A DNA stretch of 54,361 nucleotides, from the NCBI GenBank assembly GCA_020441665.1, contig JAGRLT010000013.1:1-54361 (forward strand), read 5' to 3'. This document shows positions 8,482-18,366 of this stretch, in pieces; within the stretch, counting starts at the first letter, position 1, and each line of letters starts with the position of its first letter. The stretch is from Nitratireductor sp. (GTDB lineage Bacteria; Pseudomonadota; Alphaproteobacteria; Rhizobiales; Rhizobiaceae). Made by a program: the position numbers and the translations under genes. The notes under the pieces are model-generated. The model saw only the letters and a program-made list of their open reading frames with translations. It did no database searches and was not told the DNA's origin.

Positions 8482-9243
8482 ATGAGCGAACCGGTACGGA
8501 TCGGTCTTTTCGTGACCTGCCTGGTCGATCTGTTCCGGCCAACCGTCGGCTTTGCCGCCGTCAAGCTGCTGGAGGAGGCAGGCTGCGAGGTGCATGTGCC
8601 GGTAAGCCAGACCTGTTGCGGCCAGCCGGCCTGGAACTCCGGCGATCGGGCCGATACCGCCGACATCGCCCGGCAGGTGATCGCGGCCTTTGAGGGCTTC
8701 GACCATATCGTCGCGCCGTCGGGCTCCTGCGCCGGCATGCTGTCGAAGCATTATCCCGAGCTTTTCGCCGGCGATGCGCAATGGGAGGCGCGGGCGGTGG
8801 CCTTTGCCGGCAAGGTACATGAACTGGTCAGTTTCCTCACCGACGTGATGGGCCTCGAGCGGGTCGCCGCACGGCTTGACGCCAGGGTCACCTATCACGA
8901 TTCCTGCTCGGGGCTGCGCGAGCTCGGCATCGCCGAGCAGCCGCGCAAGCTGCTCGCGACGGTCGAGGGGCTCGAACTTGCCGAGATGAAGAACAGCAAT
9001 GTGTGCTGCGGCTTCGGCGGAACCTTCGCGGTCAAATACAGCGATGTCTCCAACGCCATCGTCAGCGAGAAGGCGGCGACGATCGACGCCACCGAGGCCG
9101 ATCTTCTGCTTGCCGGCGATCTCGGCTGCCTGCTCAACATGGCGGGCAAACTGCGCCGCAACGGTTCGAAGACGGAAGTCAGGCATGTCGCCGAGGTGCT
9201 GGCCGGCATGACCGATGCGCCGCCCATCGGCGGAAAGGCATAA
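8482..9243 (+). CDS. lutA: L-lactate utilisation iron-sulfur protein LutA
   Basis: LutA is one of three proteins of the cytoplasmic L-lactate dehydrogenase LutABC (L-lactate to pyruvate). The 253-residue protein has two CCG-type cysteine domains: SQTCCGQPAWNSGD near residue 45 and the C-terminal NVCCGFGGTFAVKYSDVS. An intervening SCSGLRELG also carries cysteine. A GGAG ribosome site precedes the ATG. It opens lutA-lutB-lutC, with lutB 6 bases downstream. Confidence 0.93.
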   Translation: MSEPVRIGLFVTCLVDLFRPTVGFAAVKLLEEAGCEVHVPVSQTCCGQPAWNSGDRADTADIARQVIAAFEGFDHIVAPSGSCAGMLSKHYPELFAGDAQWEARAVAFAGKVHELVSFLTDVMGLERVAARLDARVTYHDSCSGLRELGIAEQPRKLLATVEGLELAEMKNSNVCCGFGGTFAVKYSDVSNAIVSEKAATIDATEADLLLAGDLGCLLNMAGKLRRNGSKTEVRHVAEVLAGMTDAPPIGGKA

Positions 9244-9249
9244 GCAGCC

Positions 9250-10695
9250 ATGGAAATCACCACGCCGCAATTCAAGCAAAACGTGACCGGGGCACTCGCC
9301 GACCGGCAATTGCAGCGCGCGCTGTCCCATGTGCGCGGCAATTTCGTCGGCAAGCGCGCGGCAGCCGCCGCCGCCCTGCCGGAATTCGAGGCGCTGCGCG
9401 ACGAAGCGCGCAACATTAAGAACCACGTTCTGGAAAATCTCGACATCTATCTCGAGACCTTCGAGAAGAACGTCACCCGACAGGGCGGCAAGGTGCACTG
9501 GGCGGCGACGGCATCGGAGGCGCGCGGACACATTCTCGATATCTGCCGGAAGGTCGGCGCCCGGTCGGCGACCAAGGGCAAGTCGATGATCTCCGAAGAG
9601 ATCGGGCTTAACGCATTCCTGGAGGAATCCGGCATCCGGCCGGTGGAAACCGATCTCGGCGAATACATCATCCAGCTTCGCGGCGAGCGCCCGTCGCACA
9701 TCATCGCGCCGGCGGTGCATGTCAATGCCGATCAGGTGCGCGAGGATTTTCGCCGGGTGCACACCCATTTGCCGCCCGAGCGGCCGCTGGAGGAGCCGGA
9801 AAGCCTGCTCGCGGAGGCACGCGCCATCCTGCGCGACCAGTTTCTCAGCTCCGATGTCGGCATCACCGGGGCGAATTTCCTGGTCGCCGAGACCGGCACC
9901 TCGGTGATCGTCACCAATGAGGGCAATGGCGATCTGACGCAGATATTGCCGCGGGTTCACATCGTCATCGCATCGCTCGAGAAGATCGTGCCGACGCTCG
10001 AGGACATGAGCCAGATCCTGCGGGTGCTGGCGCGCTCGGCGACGGGGCAGGAAATGTCGGTCTATACGACGCTGTCGAGCGGGCCGAAACGCAAGGGCGA
10101 TCCCGACGGGCCCGACGAGTTCCACGTCGTGCTGCTCGACAATGGCCGTTCGGACATGATCGGCACCGAGTTTCAGGACATGCTTCGCTGCATACGCTGC
10201 GGCGCCTGCATGAACCATTGCCCGGTCTATCAGGCGGTCGGCGGCCATGCCTATGGCTGGGTCTATCCCGGACCGATGGGCTCGGTGCTGACGCCGCAGT
10301 TCATCGGCGTCGAAAAAGGCGGCAACCTGCCCAATGCCTCGACCTTCTGCGGCCGCTGCGAGGAAGTGTGCCCGATGCGCATTCCCCTGCCGAAGATGAT
10401 GCGGCACTGGCGCGAGAAGGAATTCGAACGCCATCTTTCGCCGCCCGCCCATCGCCGCAATCTCAAGGCCTGGGCCTGGCTCGCCAAGCGGCCCGGCCTC
10501 TACCGGCTGTTCACCCGGCTCGCGGCGCGCGGGCTGTGGGTTCTGGGCGGCGCGAAACGGCGCACCGGCTTCCTGCCGATGGCCGGCGCCTGGACCCGCC
10601 ACCGCGACATGCCGACGCCCGAGGGCGGCACCTTCCTGGCGCAATGGAAGGCCGGAAGGCACAGAACTGGACAGGGGACAGGGGGCGCTTCATGA
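9250..10695 (+). CDS. lutB: L-lactate utilisation iron-sulfur protein LutB
   Basis: LutB (481 residues) combines an N-terminal LUD domain (SMISEEIGLNAFLEESGI, VAETGTSVIVTNEGNGDL) with a C-terminal ferredoxin-like domain. The latter holds two 4Fe-4S motifs, CIRCGACMNHCP and CGRCEEVCPM. This is the canonical LutB/YkgF layout. It passes electrons from L-lactate in the LutABC complex. The stop overlaps the lutC start by four bases (ATGA). Confidence 0.94.
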   Translation: MEITTPQFKQNVTGALADRQLQRALSHVRGNFVGKRAAAAAALPEFEALRDEARNIKNHVLENLDIYLETFEKNVTRQGGKVHWAATASEARGHILDICRKVGARSATKGKSMISEEIGLNAFLEESGIRPVETDLGEYIIQLRGERPSHIIAPAVHVNADQVREDFRRVHTHLPPERPLEEPESLLAEARAILRDQFLSSDVGITGANFLVAETGTSVIVTNEGNGDLTQILPRVHIVIASLEKIVPTLEDMSQILRVLARSATGQEMSVYTTLSSGPKRKGDPDGPDEFHVVLLDNGRSDMIGTEFQDMLRCIRCGACMNHCPVYQAVGGHAYGWVYPGPMGSVLTPQFIGVEKGGNLPNASTFCGRCEEVCPMRIPLPKMMRHWREKEFERHLSPPAHRRNLKAWAWLAKRPGLYRLFTRLAARGLWVLGGAKRRTGFLPMAGAWTRHRDMPTPEGGTFLAQWKAGRHRTGQGTGGAS

Positions 10696-11357
10696 GCCGG
10701 GATCTCATCCTCGACAAATTGCGCCGGAACGCTGCCGGCGGGCAAAGCCGGGCGGAGCGCGAAAAGGCCGTCGCCAAGCGGATCCGGTCGGCGAGCAGGG
10801 GCGTCCTTCCCGCGCAGCCCCGGGCGGCGACGGCGCGCGTCACCCAATTCATGGAAAAGGCGGAAGCAGCCCAGGCAACCACGGTCATGACAACCCGGAC
10901 AGGGGTCGCGGAGGCGATTGCCGACTGGCTGCGCGCGCACAACCTGCCGGCGGAAATCCGCACCGGCAAGGATGAGCGGCTCAAGGCGCTTCTCGGTGGC
11001 AAGGCCGGCAACCTCATCCTCCGGCAGGGACCGAGCGACGGCACCGACACCACCGGCGTCAGCCATGCCGAATGCGGCGTCTGCGAAACGGGGACGCTGA
11101 TCGTGCTGTCGGGCGCCGACAATCCCACGACGCTCAACTTCCTGCCGCAGAACCATATCGTGGTGCTGCGGCGTTCCGACATCCTCGCCCATTACGAGGA
11201 TATCTGGCCGCGACTGCGGACGGCTTACGGCAAGGGTCAGATGCCGCGCACGGTCAACATGATCACTGGGCCGTCGCGGTCGGCCGATATCGAGCAGACC
11301 CTGCTGCTCGGCGCGCACGGGCCGGTGCGGCTGCACATCGTCATCGTGCGGGATTGA
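10692..11357 (+). CDS. lutC: LutC/YkgG family LUD-domain protein
   Basis: LutC is the third LutABC component, needed for L-lactate oxidation. The 221-residue product has a basic N-terminal helix region (RDLILDKLRRN) and a LUD domain with SHAECGVCETGTLIVLSG and a final GPSRSADIEQTLLLGAHGP motif characteristic of the family. It starts inside the lutB stop codon. Its own stop overlaps a TTG start for the next gene, so the operon probably has four cistrons. Confidence 0.92.
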   Translation: MSRDLILDKLRRNAAGGQSRAEREKAVAKRIRSASRGVLPAQPRAATARVTQFMEKAEAAQATTVMTTRTGVAEAIADWLRAHNLPAEIRTGKDERLKALLGGKAGNLILRQGPSDGTDTTGVSHAECGVCETGTLIVLSGADNPTTLNFLPQNHIVVLRRSDILAHYEDIWPRLRTAYGKGQMPRTVNMITGPSRSADIEQTLLLGAHGPVRLHIVIVRD

Positions 11358-12004
11358 GCGGGCCGCTGCAAAACCGGGTTCGGCCCGACGGTACGCTTGA
11401 CGCCGATGGGGCGCGCGGCCTGTTCACCGGCAATCGCGGCATTGTCCACAACCCCGATACGAAGCGGCTTGCGGGCAGGCGCTGGACGACACCCGCCTGG
11501 ATATGCTGCGCGCTTCGATACCGCGACCAGCATCGCGATGTCTGGGGGCGCAACGGACCCGATGGCGGGACGGGCTGGACCGAACTGTTCTTTCTCGATG
11601 AAATTACCGCGCTGGCGGCCGGCCACCGACCCTGTCATGCCTGTCGCCGGGAAGCGGCGCGCCGGTTCGGTGCGCTGTTTCACGCCGCACACGGCACGGC
11701 CAGCACTCCGCAGATCGACCGGATACTGCATGGCGAGCGCCAGCTCTCCTCGAAGCAGGAGCGGCAGGCGCTGAGCGCCATCGACCTGCCGGACCTGCCG
11801 GAGGGAACCATGGTCGAGGCGGATGGGCGGTTTCATGCGCTCAGGGGCCGGCGGGCATTGCCCTGGTCGCATTCGGGCTATGGCGGGGCCGAGACCTTCG
11901 GCGATCTCGGCCGGCACGCGCTGCGGCTCGTCACGCCCAAATCCATCCTGCCCGTGCTGCGCGCCGGCTATTCGCCCCATTGGCATCGAAGCGCAGAAGT
12001 GTAA
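11354..12004 (+). CDS. Conserved hypothetical protein coupled to lutC (TTG start)
   Basis: I know of no named family for this 216-residue protein, though similar proteins are common in alphaproteobacteria. No ATG lies near the start of the conserved region. A TTG at 11354 overlaps the lutC stop (TTGA) and gives an N-terminus SGPLQNRVRPDGT, which argues for a coupled start. Conserved-looking blocks include GLFTGNRG, RWTTPAWICCALRYRD, WTELFFLDEITALAAGHRPC and HACRREAARRF. The CC pair plus CHAC could bind a metal. The C-terminus has LPWSHSGYGGAETFG. There is no signal peptide or membrane segment. Function unknown; position suggests involvement in hydroxyacid metabolism or in the rsmE that follows 9 bases later. 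Confidence 0.7.
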   Translation: MSGPLQNRVRPDGTLDADGARGLFTGNRGIVHNPDTKRLAGRRWTTPAWICCALRYRDQHRDVWGRNGPDGGTGWTELFFLDEITALAAGHRPCHACRREAARRFGALFHAAHGTASTPQIDRILHGERQLSSKQERQALSAIDLPDLPEGTMVEADGRFHALRGRRALPWSHSGYGGAETFGDLGRHALRLVTPKSILPVLRAGYSPHWHRSAEV

Positions 12005-12013
12005 GTTGCCGCC

Positions 12014-12751
12014 ATGCCGGTTCACGATTTCAAAAGCCAGCGCCTGTTCGTCGATGCGCCCATGGCCTCAGGCGCCGCGGTCGAGCTCGATCGCGGCCAG
12101 GCGCATTATCTGATTTCCGTCCTGCGCATGAAGGACGGCGCGGGCATTCGCGTCTTCAACGGCCGCGACGGCGAATGGCAGGCCGTGCTTTCCATGACCG
12201 GGCGCAAATCCGGCGCGCTGCAACTTGTCGAACAGACCCGGCCACAGCCGCCGGCGGCCGATCTCGTCTATTGTTTCGCGCCGCTTAAACAGGCCCGGCT
12301 CGACTATATGGTGCAGAAGGCCGTCGAGATGGGTGCCGGCGCGCTTCAGCCCGTCCTCACCCAGTACACGCAGAACCAGCGGATCAACCTGGAACGCATG
12401 CGGGCCAATGCGATCGAGGCCGCCGAACAATGCAGCATTCTGAGCGTGCCCGAATGCCGCGAGGCGGTGCCGCTCGACGCGCTGCTCTCGGGCTGGGAAA
12501 AAGATCGAGCCCTGATCGTCGCCGATGAGGCGGCGGAGGAGAACAATCCGCTGGCGCCGCTCGCCCGCCTGCGCGGCCGGCCGCTGGGCCTGCTGATCGG
12601 GCCGGAGGGCGGTTTTTCCGGCTCCGAGCGCGAAACGATCGCCGCGATGGCGCAGGCCGTGACGATCAGCCTCGGGCCGCGCATCCTGCGCGCCGATACG
12701 GCGGCCGTCGCCGCGCTGACCGTCCTCCAGGCGGCCTGCGGCGACTGGTAG
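12014..12751 (+). CDS. rsmE: 16S rRNA (uracil1498-N3)-methyltransferase RsmE
   Basis: RsmE is a SAM-dependent SPOUT methyltransferase that modifies U1498 of 16S rRNA. At 245 residues it has normal length. The N-terminal PUA-like part contains HYLISVLRMKDGAGIRVFNG. The SPOUT knot region is marked by FAPLKQARLDYMVQKAVEMG, LLIGPEGGFSGSERE and SLGPRILRADTAAVAAL. It starts 9 bases after the preceding hypothetical gene. Confidence 0.94.
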   Translation: MPVHDFKSQRLFVDAPMASGAAVELDRGQAHYLISVLRMKDGAGIRVFNGRDGEWQAVLSMTGRKSGALQLVEQTRPQPPAADLVYCFAPLKQARLDYMVQKAVEMGAGALQPVLTQYTQNQRINLERMRANAIEAAEQCSILSVPECREAVPLDALLSGWEKDRALIVADEAAEENNPLAPLARLRGRPLGLLIGPEGGFSGSERETIAAMAQAVTISLGPRILRADTAAVAALTVLQAACGDW

Positions 12752-12818
12752 CCGGCCTGCTGCCGAAATTGCCCGCTGTTCAGAAAGATTCACTTGCGAA
12801 CCGGGATTTGGCTCCATA

Positions 12819-12851
12819 GAGCGTGTCATGTTTAGCTGAAAGCAGTTTGTG
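12819..12851 (+). repeat. Solo terminal repeat of the 46.8-kb MITE-like element
   Basis: GAGCGTGTCATGTTTAGC and the following bases match the terminal inverted repeats of the element at 46809-47115 over about 31 positions with few changes. As in the full element it is preceded by TA (12817-12818). No opposite end is visible nearby. It lies 20-52 bases before the gshA start and probably forms part of its leader or promoter. Confidence 0.7.
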
Positions 12852-12870
12852 CAAGTGAAAGGTCGCGCCG

Positions 12871-14244
12871 ATGGCCCGCGATACGGTTGACGAAAGACCG
12901 CTCGAATCCGTTGATGAAATGATCCAGTGGTTCGCCCAGGGCTGCAAGCCGAAGGAAGACTGGCGGATCGGTACCGAGCACGAGAAATTCGCCTTCTATA
13001 CGGACAGCCACGGGCCCGTTCCCTACGACGGCGATCGCGGCATCGAGGCCCTGCTCAAGGGCATGCAGGCCGAACTCGGCTGGGAGGCGATCACCGATGA
13101 CGGCCGGATCATCGGGCTTGCCGGCGGCGATGGCGAAGGGGCGATCTCGATCGAGCCCGGCGGTCAGTTCGAACTTTCCGGCGCGCCGCTCGAGACGATC
13201 CACCAGACCTGTGCGGAATCGAACCGCCATCTGCGCGCCGTCAAGGCGGTGGGCAAGGCGCTGGGCATGGGGTTTCTGGGCCTCGGCTCAAGCCCGGTAT
13301 GGACCGAGGCGCAAACGCCGCGCATGCCGAAAAGCCGCTACAAGATCATGGCCAACTACATGCCCAAGGTCGGCACGCGCGGCCTCGACATGATGTTTCG
13401 CACGGCAACGATCCAGGCCAATCTCGACTTTTCCGACGAAGCCGACATGAAGCGCAAATTGCAGGTCTCGCTGCGATTGCAGCCTCTCGTTACCGCGCTG
13501 TTCGCCAATTCGCCGTTTACCGACGGCAGGCCCAATGGCGAACTCTCCTGGCGCGCCGGCGTGTGGCGTGACGTGGACAATCAGCGCGGCGGCTATCAGC
13601 CGCAAATGCTCGATCCGGATTTCGGCTTCGAAGCCTATGCGCAGTGGTGTCTCGACATCCCGATGTATTTCATCATCCGCGACGGCAAGTACATCGACAT
13701 GACCCACATCACCTTCCGCGACTTCTTCAAGGGCGGTGCGGCAAAGGACATGCCGGGCGTGGTGCCGACCATAGGCGACTGGTCGAACCATGTCAGCACG
13801 CTGTTTCCCGATGTCCGGCTGAAACGGTTTCTGGAAATGCGCGGCGCCGATGGCGGGCCGTGGCGACGCATCTGCGCGCTACCGGCGCTGTGGGCGGGCC
13901 TGCTCTATGACGACCAGGCGCTGGGCGAGGCGGAGGAATATGTCGCCGGCTGGTCGGCGGAGGCCGTCGGCGCATTGCGCGAAAGCGTGCCGCAGAGGGG
14001 ACTGCTCGCCGAGATCAACGGCCAGTCCATGCAGCAGGCCGGCAAGGATATCCTGAAAATCGCCGGCAGCGGTCTCGAGCGGCGCAACCACCGCAACAGC
14101 GAGGGACTGGACGAGCGGCTGTTTCTCGTGCCGCTCGAAGAGGTCGTCTACGCCAAGCGCACATCGGCGGACAATCTTCTGTGGATGTATAGCGGACCCT
14201 GGCAGCAGGACATCGACCGGATTTTCGCCGAAATGGCCTATTGA
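12871..14244 (+). CDS. gshA: Glutamate-cysteine ligase (alphaproteobacterial/plant type)
   Basis: GshA makes gamma-glutamylcysteine from glutamate and cysteine using ATP, the first step of glutathione synthesis. The 457-residue protein belongs to the plant/alphaproteobacterial class: WRIGTEHEKFAFY near residue 31, GAISIEPGGQFELSGAPLETIHQTC, and NYMPKVGTRGLDMMFRTATIQANLDF. An AAGG ribosome site lies 8 bases ahead of the ATG. The upstream region carries a solo repeat end, so its promoter may have been altered by an insertion or deletion. Confidence 0.95.
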   Translation: MARDTVDERPLESVDEMIQWFAQGCKPKEDWRIGTEHEKFAFYTDSHGPVPYDGDRGIEALLKGMQAELGWEAITDDGRIIGLAGGDGEGAISIEPGGQFELSGAPLETIHQTCAESNRHLRAVKAVGKALGMGFLGLGSSPVWTEAQTPRMPKSRYKIMANYMPKVGTRGLDMMFRTATIQANLDFSDEADMKRKLQVSLRLQPLVTALFANSPFTDGRPNGELSWRAGVWRDVDNQRGGYQPQMLDPDFGFEAYAQWCLDIPMYFIIRDGKYIDMTHITFRDFFKGGAAKDMPGVVPTIGDWSNHVSTLFPDVRLKRFLEMRGADGGPWRRICALPALWAGLLYDDQALGEAEEYVAGWSAEAVGALRESVPQRGLLAEINGQSMQQAGKDILKIAGSGLERRNHRNSEGLDERLFLVPLEEVVYAKRTSADNLLWMYSGPWQQDIDRIFAEMAY

Positions 14245-14259
14245 GGACCGGCAAGCCGG

Positions 14260-14625
14260 TTAACGGTGGTCGTCGCGGAAGCGCACATTGTCGGTGCTTG
14301 AAAGGAAGCGCACCGATACCGTGTTGCCGCGCCTTTCGCGGACGCTGCAGCGATAGCGGATGGCATCGGGCTCGACATAGAGCAGGAACGTATCGGGAAT
14401 GCCCATCAGGCCCGATATGGTCAGCGTTGCGCCGGCTGCATCGTATTCCCGCATCGAAGCATGAAAGCGCTGGCTCTGGCCCTCGACCACCAGCCAGGCG
14501 AGGCGGTTGAGGCGGCGCATTTCCCTGCGGCTCTGCTCCGTGGCAGCGCTGCCCAACCCACGGCCAGCGGCTTTCGGAACTTCCCTTGTCGAATTTGCGG
14601 TTCTTGTTAAAGACGTATTGAGCAA
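14260..14625 (-). CDS. Small PilZ-like domain protein
   Basis: This 121-residue protein resembles the short stand-alone PilZ proteins of rhizobia: an Arg-rich lead (RREMRRLNR), then SMREYDAAGATLTISGLMGIPDTFLLYVE in the place of the PilZ D/NxSxxG strand region, and SVRFLSS at the end. The DxSxxG motif is only partly kept (DAAGA), so cyclic-di-GMP binding is doubtful. No ATG exists before residue 36. The frame opens with a TTG at 14625 immediately after a stop, so the true start is uncertain. It converges on gshA with 15 bases between them. Confidence 0.6.
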   Translation of the reverse strand: MLNTSLTRTANSTREVPKAAGRGLGSAATEQSRREMRRLNRLAWLVVEGQSQRFHASMREYDAAGATLTISGLMGIPDTFLLYVEPDAIRYRCSVRERRGNTVSVRFLSSTDNVRFRDDHR

Positions 14626-14745
14626 CTACTTTATCCGTGAAAGTGACGCACCTGCGCTCAGGCTAGTGAAACATGGTTAATGCCGGCTTAAGCGGGCATG
14701 GCAAACTTTGTCGCCTGAAACCGTAATGCCAAAGGGAGAAACGCC

Positions 14746-15714
14746 GTGAATCCATTGTTCGACATGCTGACCGCGATGCAGGGGCAAGGACTGGGCCAGC
14801 GGCGGCAGGCCTCGATACCCGAGCAGATGGCGCAGCAGTTCGGCGTTCAGGCCGAACAGGCGCAGAAGGCCATCGAAGCGCTGATGCCGGCCTTCAGCGA
14901 GGGTTTGAAGCGCAACATGGCCTCGCCGCAGGGGTTGATGGAGACCCTGCAGGCGCTCGCCAGCGGCAACCATGCCCGCTACATGCAAAATCCGATGGAA
15001 GCCTTCTCCGCCGGCGGCATGCAGGAGGGCAATGCCATTCTCGGCCATCTGTTCGGCAGCAAGGAACTGAGCCGCGCGGTCGCCCAGCAGGCGGAAGCCG
15101 CCAGCGGCCTTTCCCAGAACATCCTCAAACAGATGCTGCCGGCGCTGGCGCCGATGATCATGGGCGGCCTGTTCCAGCAGATGACGGGGCAGAACCGGCA
15201 ACCGCAGCAGCAGCAGCATGCCGCCAGCGGTCTGGGCGGTAATATTTTCGGCGAAATCCTCGAACAGATGATGCGCAACGGCATGCCCGGAGGGAATTCG
15301 GGCGGTGGCAGGCAGCAGGCGCCGCGCGGCGGCAATCCGTTCGAGGACTTCCTGAAGCAGATGACGGGCGGCGGGCGCTCCGGCGGCTCGACCACCCGCG
15401 GCAAGGATGCCAGCGAGACGCTGGGCGAGGTTTTCCAGGATATGCTGCGGGGCGGCCTGAAGGGCGGCTATCGGCAGGACGAACCGGAACCGGCGCCCGA
15501 TCCCTATGCCCGCGCGCCGCGCGATCCCTATGAGGAGCCGCGCCGCAAGGACCCCTATTCCGACGACGCGCCGGAAACCGGGCGGCACGGCTATCCGCGC
15601 GGCACGGGGCTCGACGACCTGTTCGGCGATCTCTTCAAGCCGCCATCGGGCACCGCACCGAAGTATGAAAAGGACATCGAGTCGATCTTCGACCAGTTCC
15701 TCGGCAAGCGCTGA
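14746..15714 (+). CDS. DUF937 domain protein
   Basis: The 322-residue protein starts with GTG behind a GGGAG site 7 bases upstream. The N-terminal 150 residues are helical and of DUF937 type (MNPLFDMLTAMQGQ, ILGHLFGSKELSRAVAQQAEAASGLSQ, ILKQMLPALAPMIMGGLFQQM). The rest is low-complexity: Gln-rich, Gly-rich and then a Pro/Asp/Tyr/Arg-rich tail with repeated DPY, ending DIESIFDQFLGKR. Family members are uncharacterised. There is no signal peptide. It may be a scaffold-like protein, but that is inference. Confidence 0.82.
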   Translation: MNPLFDMLTAMQGQGLGQRRQASIPEQMAQQFGVQAEQAQKAIEALMPAFSEGLKRNMASPQGLMETLQALASGNHARYMQNPMEAFSAGGMQEGNAILGHLFGSKELSRAVAQQAEAASGLSQNILKQMLPALAPMIMGGLFQQMTGQNRQPQQQQHAASGLGGNIFGEILEQMMRNGMPGGNSGGGRQQAPRGGNPFEDFLKQMTGGGRSGGSTTRGKDASETLGEVFQDMLRGGLKGGYRQDEPEPAPDPYARAPRDPYEEPRRKDPYSDDAPETGRHGYPRGTGLDDLFGDLFKPPSGTAPKYEKDIESIFDQFLGKR

Positions 15715-15717
15715 CCG

Positions 15718-15760
15718 CTCCGGCAGGCCTCTCTTACGGACTTCTCCGGCAGGCCTCTCT
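15718..15760. repeat. 17-bp direct repeat, two copies
   Basis: CTCCGGCAGGCCTCTCT occurs at 15718-15734 and 15744-15760, a period of 26 bases, just after the DUF937 stop. A third copy of CCGGCAGGCCTCTCT(TA) lies at 46792-46808, where it is interrupted by the MITE-like element. Confidence 0.75.
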
Positions 15761-15877
15761 GGCGGAGCAACCGCCGCAGCGGCTTTACCCCGATCGTTTA
15801 CCGGACTGAAACCCGCCTTTCCTAAGGTGGCGCCGGCAATTCATGCCCTTTGCAGGCAAACGGGGAAGGACCGGCGC

Positions 15878-16677
<800 letters not shown>

Positions 16678-16681
<4 letters not shown>

Positions 16682-18252
16682 TCACCGCCAGTTCCTTCGC
16701 CTGGTTCGCCCGGCACGAATTGCGCCTTTCCTGGCGCGATCTCTATGCCATGCTGTCGGCCAACCGGCCCGGCCGGGGAAGGCGCATTCTGATTGCCGCC
16801 GCGACCATCCTCGCCACGCTGCACCTGCTCGCCTGGGCGGCGCTGAAGCAGGCGACCGATCACGGCATTGCCGCCGATCTGCCGACCCTGGTGATGGTCA
16901 GCGGCTTCCTGCTGCTGCCGATATCGCTGATGGCCTCGCAGGCGATGGAATCGATCACCCGGGCCTTCTATACCCGCTCCGATCTCGAACTGATCCTGGC
17001 CTCGCCCGCGCCGGCGCGCAAGCTGTTCGCCGTGCGCATGCTGGCGATCGCCATCGCGACCAGCGGACTGACCCTGATCGTCTCGGCGCCGGCGATCGAC
17101 GTGCTGGCGGTAACCGTAGGCCCCCGCTTCCTGCTCGCCTATCCGGTGATCCTCGCCTTCGGCCTGTTCGCGGCGGCGACGGCGATCCTCTTCACCATGG
17201 GCATGTTCGTGCTGATCGGACCGGCCCGTACGCGGCTCTTCGCCCAGATCGCGGCGGCGATCGTCGGCGCCGGCTTCGTCATCGGCGTACAATTGCTGGC
17301 GATCGCCTCGATCGGCTCGATCTCGCGGTTCGAATTCCTGCGCTCCGACTATCTGCTGTCGGTCGCGCCGGCTATCGACCACTGGATCTATCTGCCGGCG
17401 CGGGGCGCTATGGGCGACGCGGCTTCGGCGCTGAGCGTGCTGGTTTTCTCGCTCGTCTTGTTTGCCGCGACCCTGCTCGCCACCGCCGGGCAATATGCCG
17501 GCATCGTGCTGAAGGCGGGCTCGATCGATATCGATCCGGGACGGCGGCGGCACACCAAGGTGTCGTTCGCACCGCGCTCGCCGGCGGCCATGCTGCGCGG
17601 CAAGGAGTGGAAACTGCTGCTGCGCGACAAATGGTTGATGTCGCAGACGCTGATGCAATTGCTCTATCTCATCCCCCCGGCCTTCATGCTGTGGCACAGT
17701 TTCGGCGCCGGCAATACGATGATGATCGTGGCGGTACCCGTCATCGTCATGGCGGCGGGCCAGCTTGCGGGCGGGCTCGCCTGGCTCGCGATCTCGGGCG
17801 AGGACGCGCCGGAACTGGTGACGACGGCACCGGTCAGCCCCGGCCAGGTGCTGCGCGCCAAGGTCGAGGCCGTGCTGTCGGCCGTCGCCATCGTGGTGGC
17901 GCCGCTGCTGATCGCCACCGCGTTCGCTTCGCCCGTGGCCGCCCTGATCGGGGCAGCCGGAGCTTGCGCCGCCGTCCTCTCCTCGACGCTGATCCAGCTG
18001 TGGTTTCGCAGCCAGGCCAAACGCAGCAATTTCCGCCGCCGGCAAACCTCCTCGCGGATCGCAACCCTCGCCGAAGCCTTTTCGTCGATCCTGTGGGCGG
18101 GCGCCACCGGCCTGTGGGTGGCAGGCTCCTTCGTGGCGCTGGCGGTCGCCTTCGCCGTGCTCACCGGACTTGCGATCACCTGGGCGATCAGCCCGGCGCG
18201 GATCGATTTCGCCGCCAGGCGCGCCCTGCGCCACCGGCCGGCACCCGCATAG
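16678..18252 (+). CDS. ABC exporter permease, multi-spanning
   Basis: The 524-residue membrane protein has roughly 11-12 hydrophobic segments, among them LIAAATILATLHLLAWAAL, TLVMVSGFLLLPISLMA, FLLAYPVILAFGLFAAATAI and GATGLWVAGSFVALAVAF. A soluble loop in the middle holds RGKEWKLLLRDKWLM. It is translationally coupled to the ATPase. No residues reveal the substrate. Orthologues sit in the same pair in other rhizobia as far as I know, but none is characterised. Confidence 0.82.
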
Positions 18253-18366
18253 GCCGCGCAAACCGCAGGTAGCGATATTTTCGCTGCCAATTTTCGCCCG
18301 ATCTGTTAGGCAGGGACAGGCGGCGCCAATCCCGCGCCCCGTTCTCAAACACGTCAGATCCGTCCC

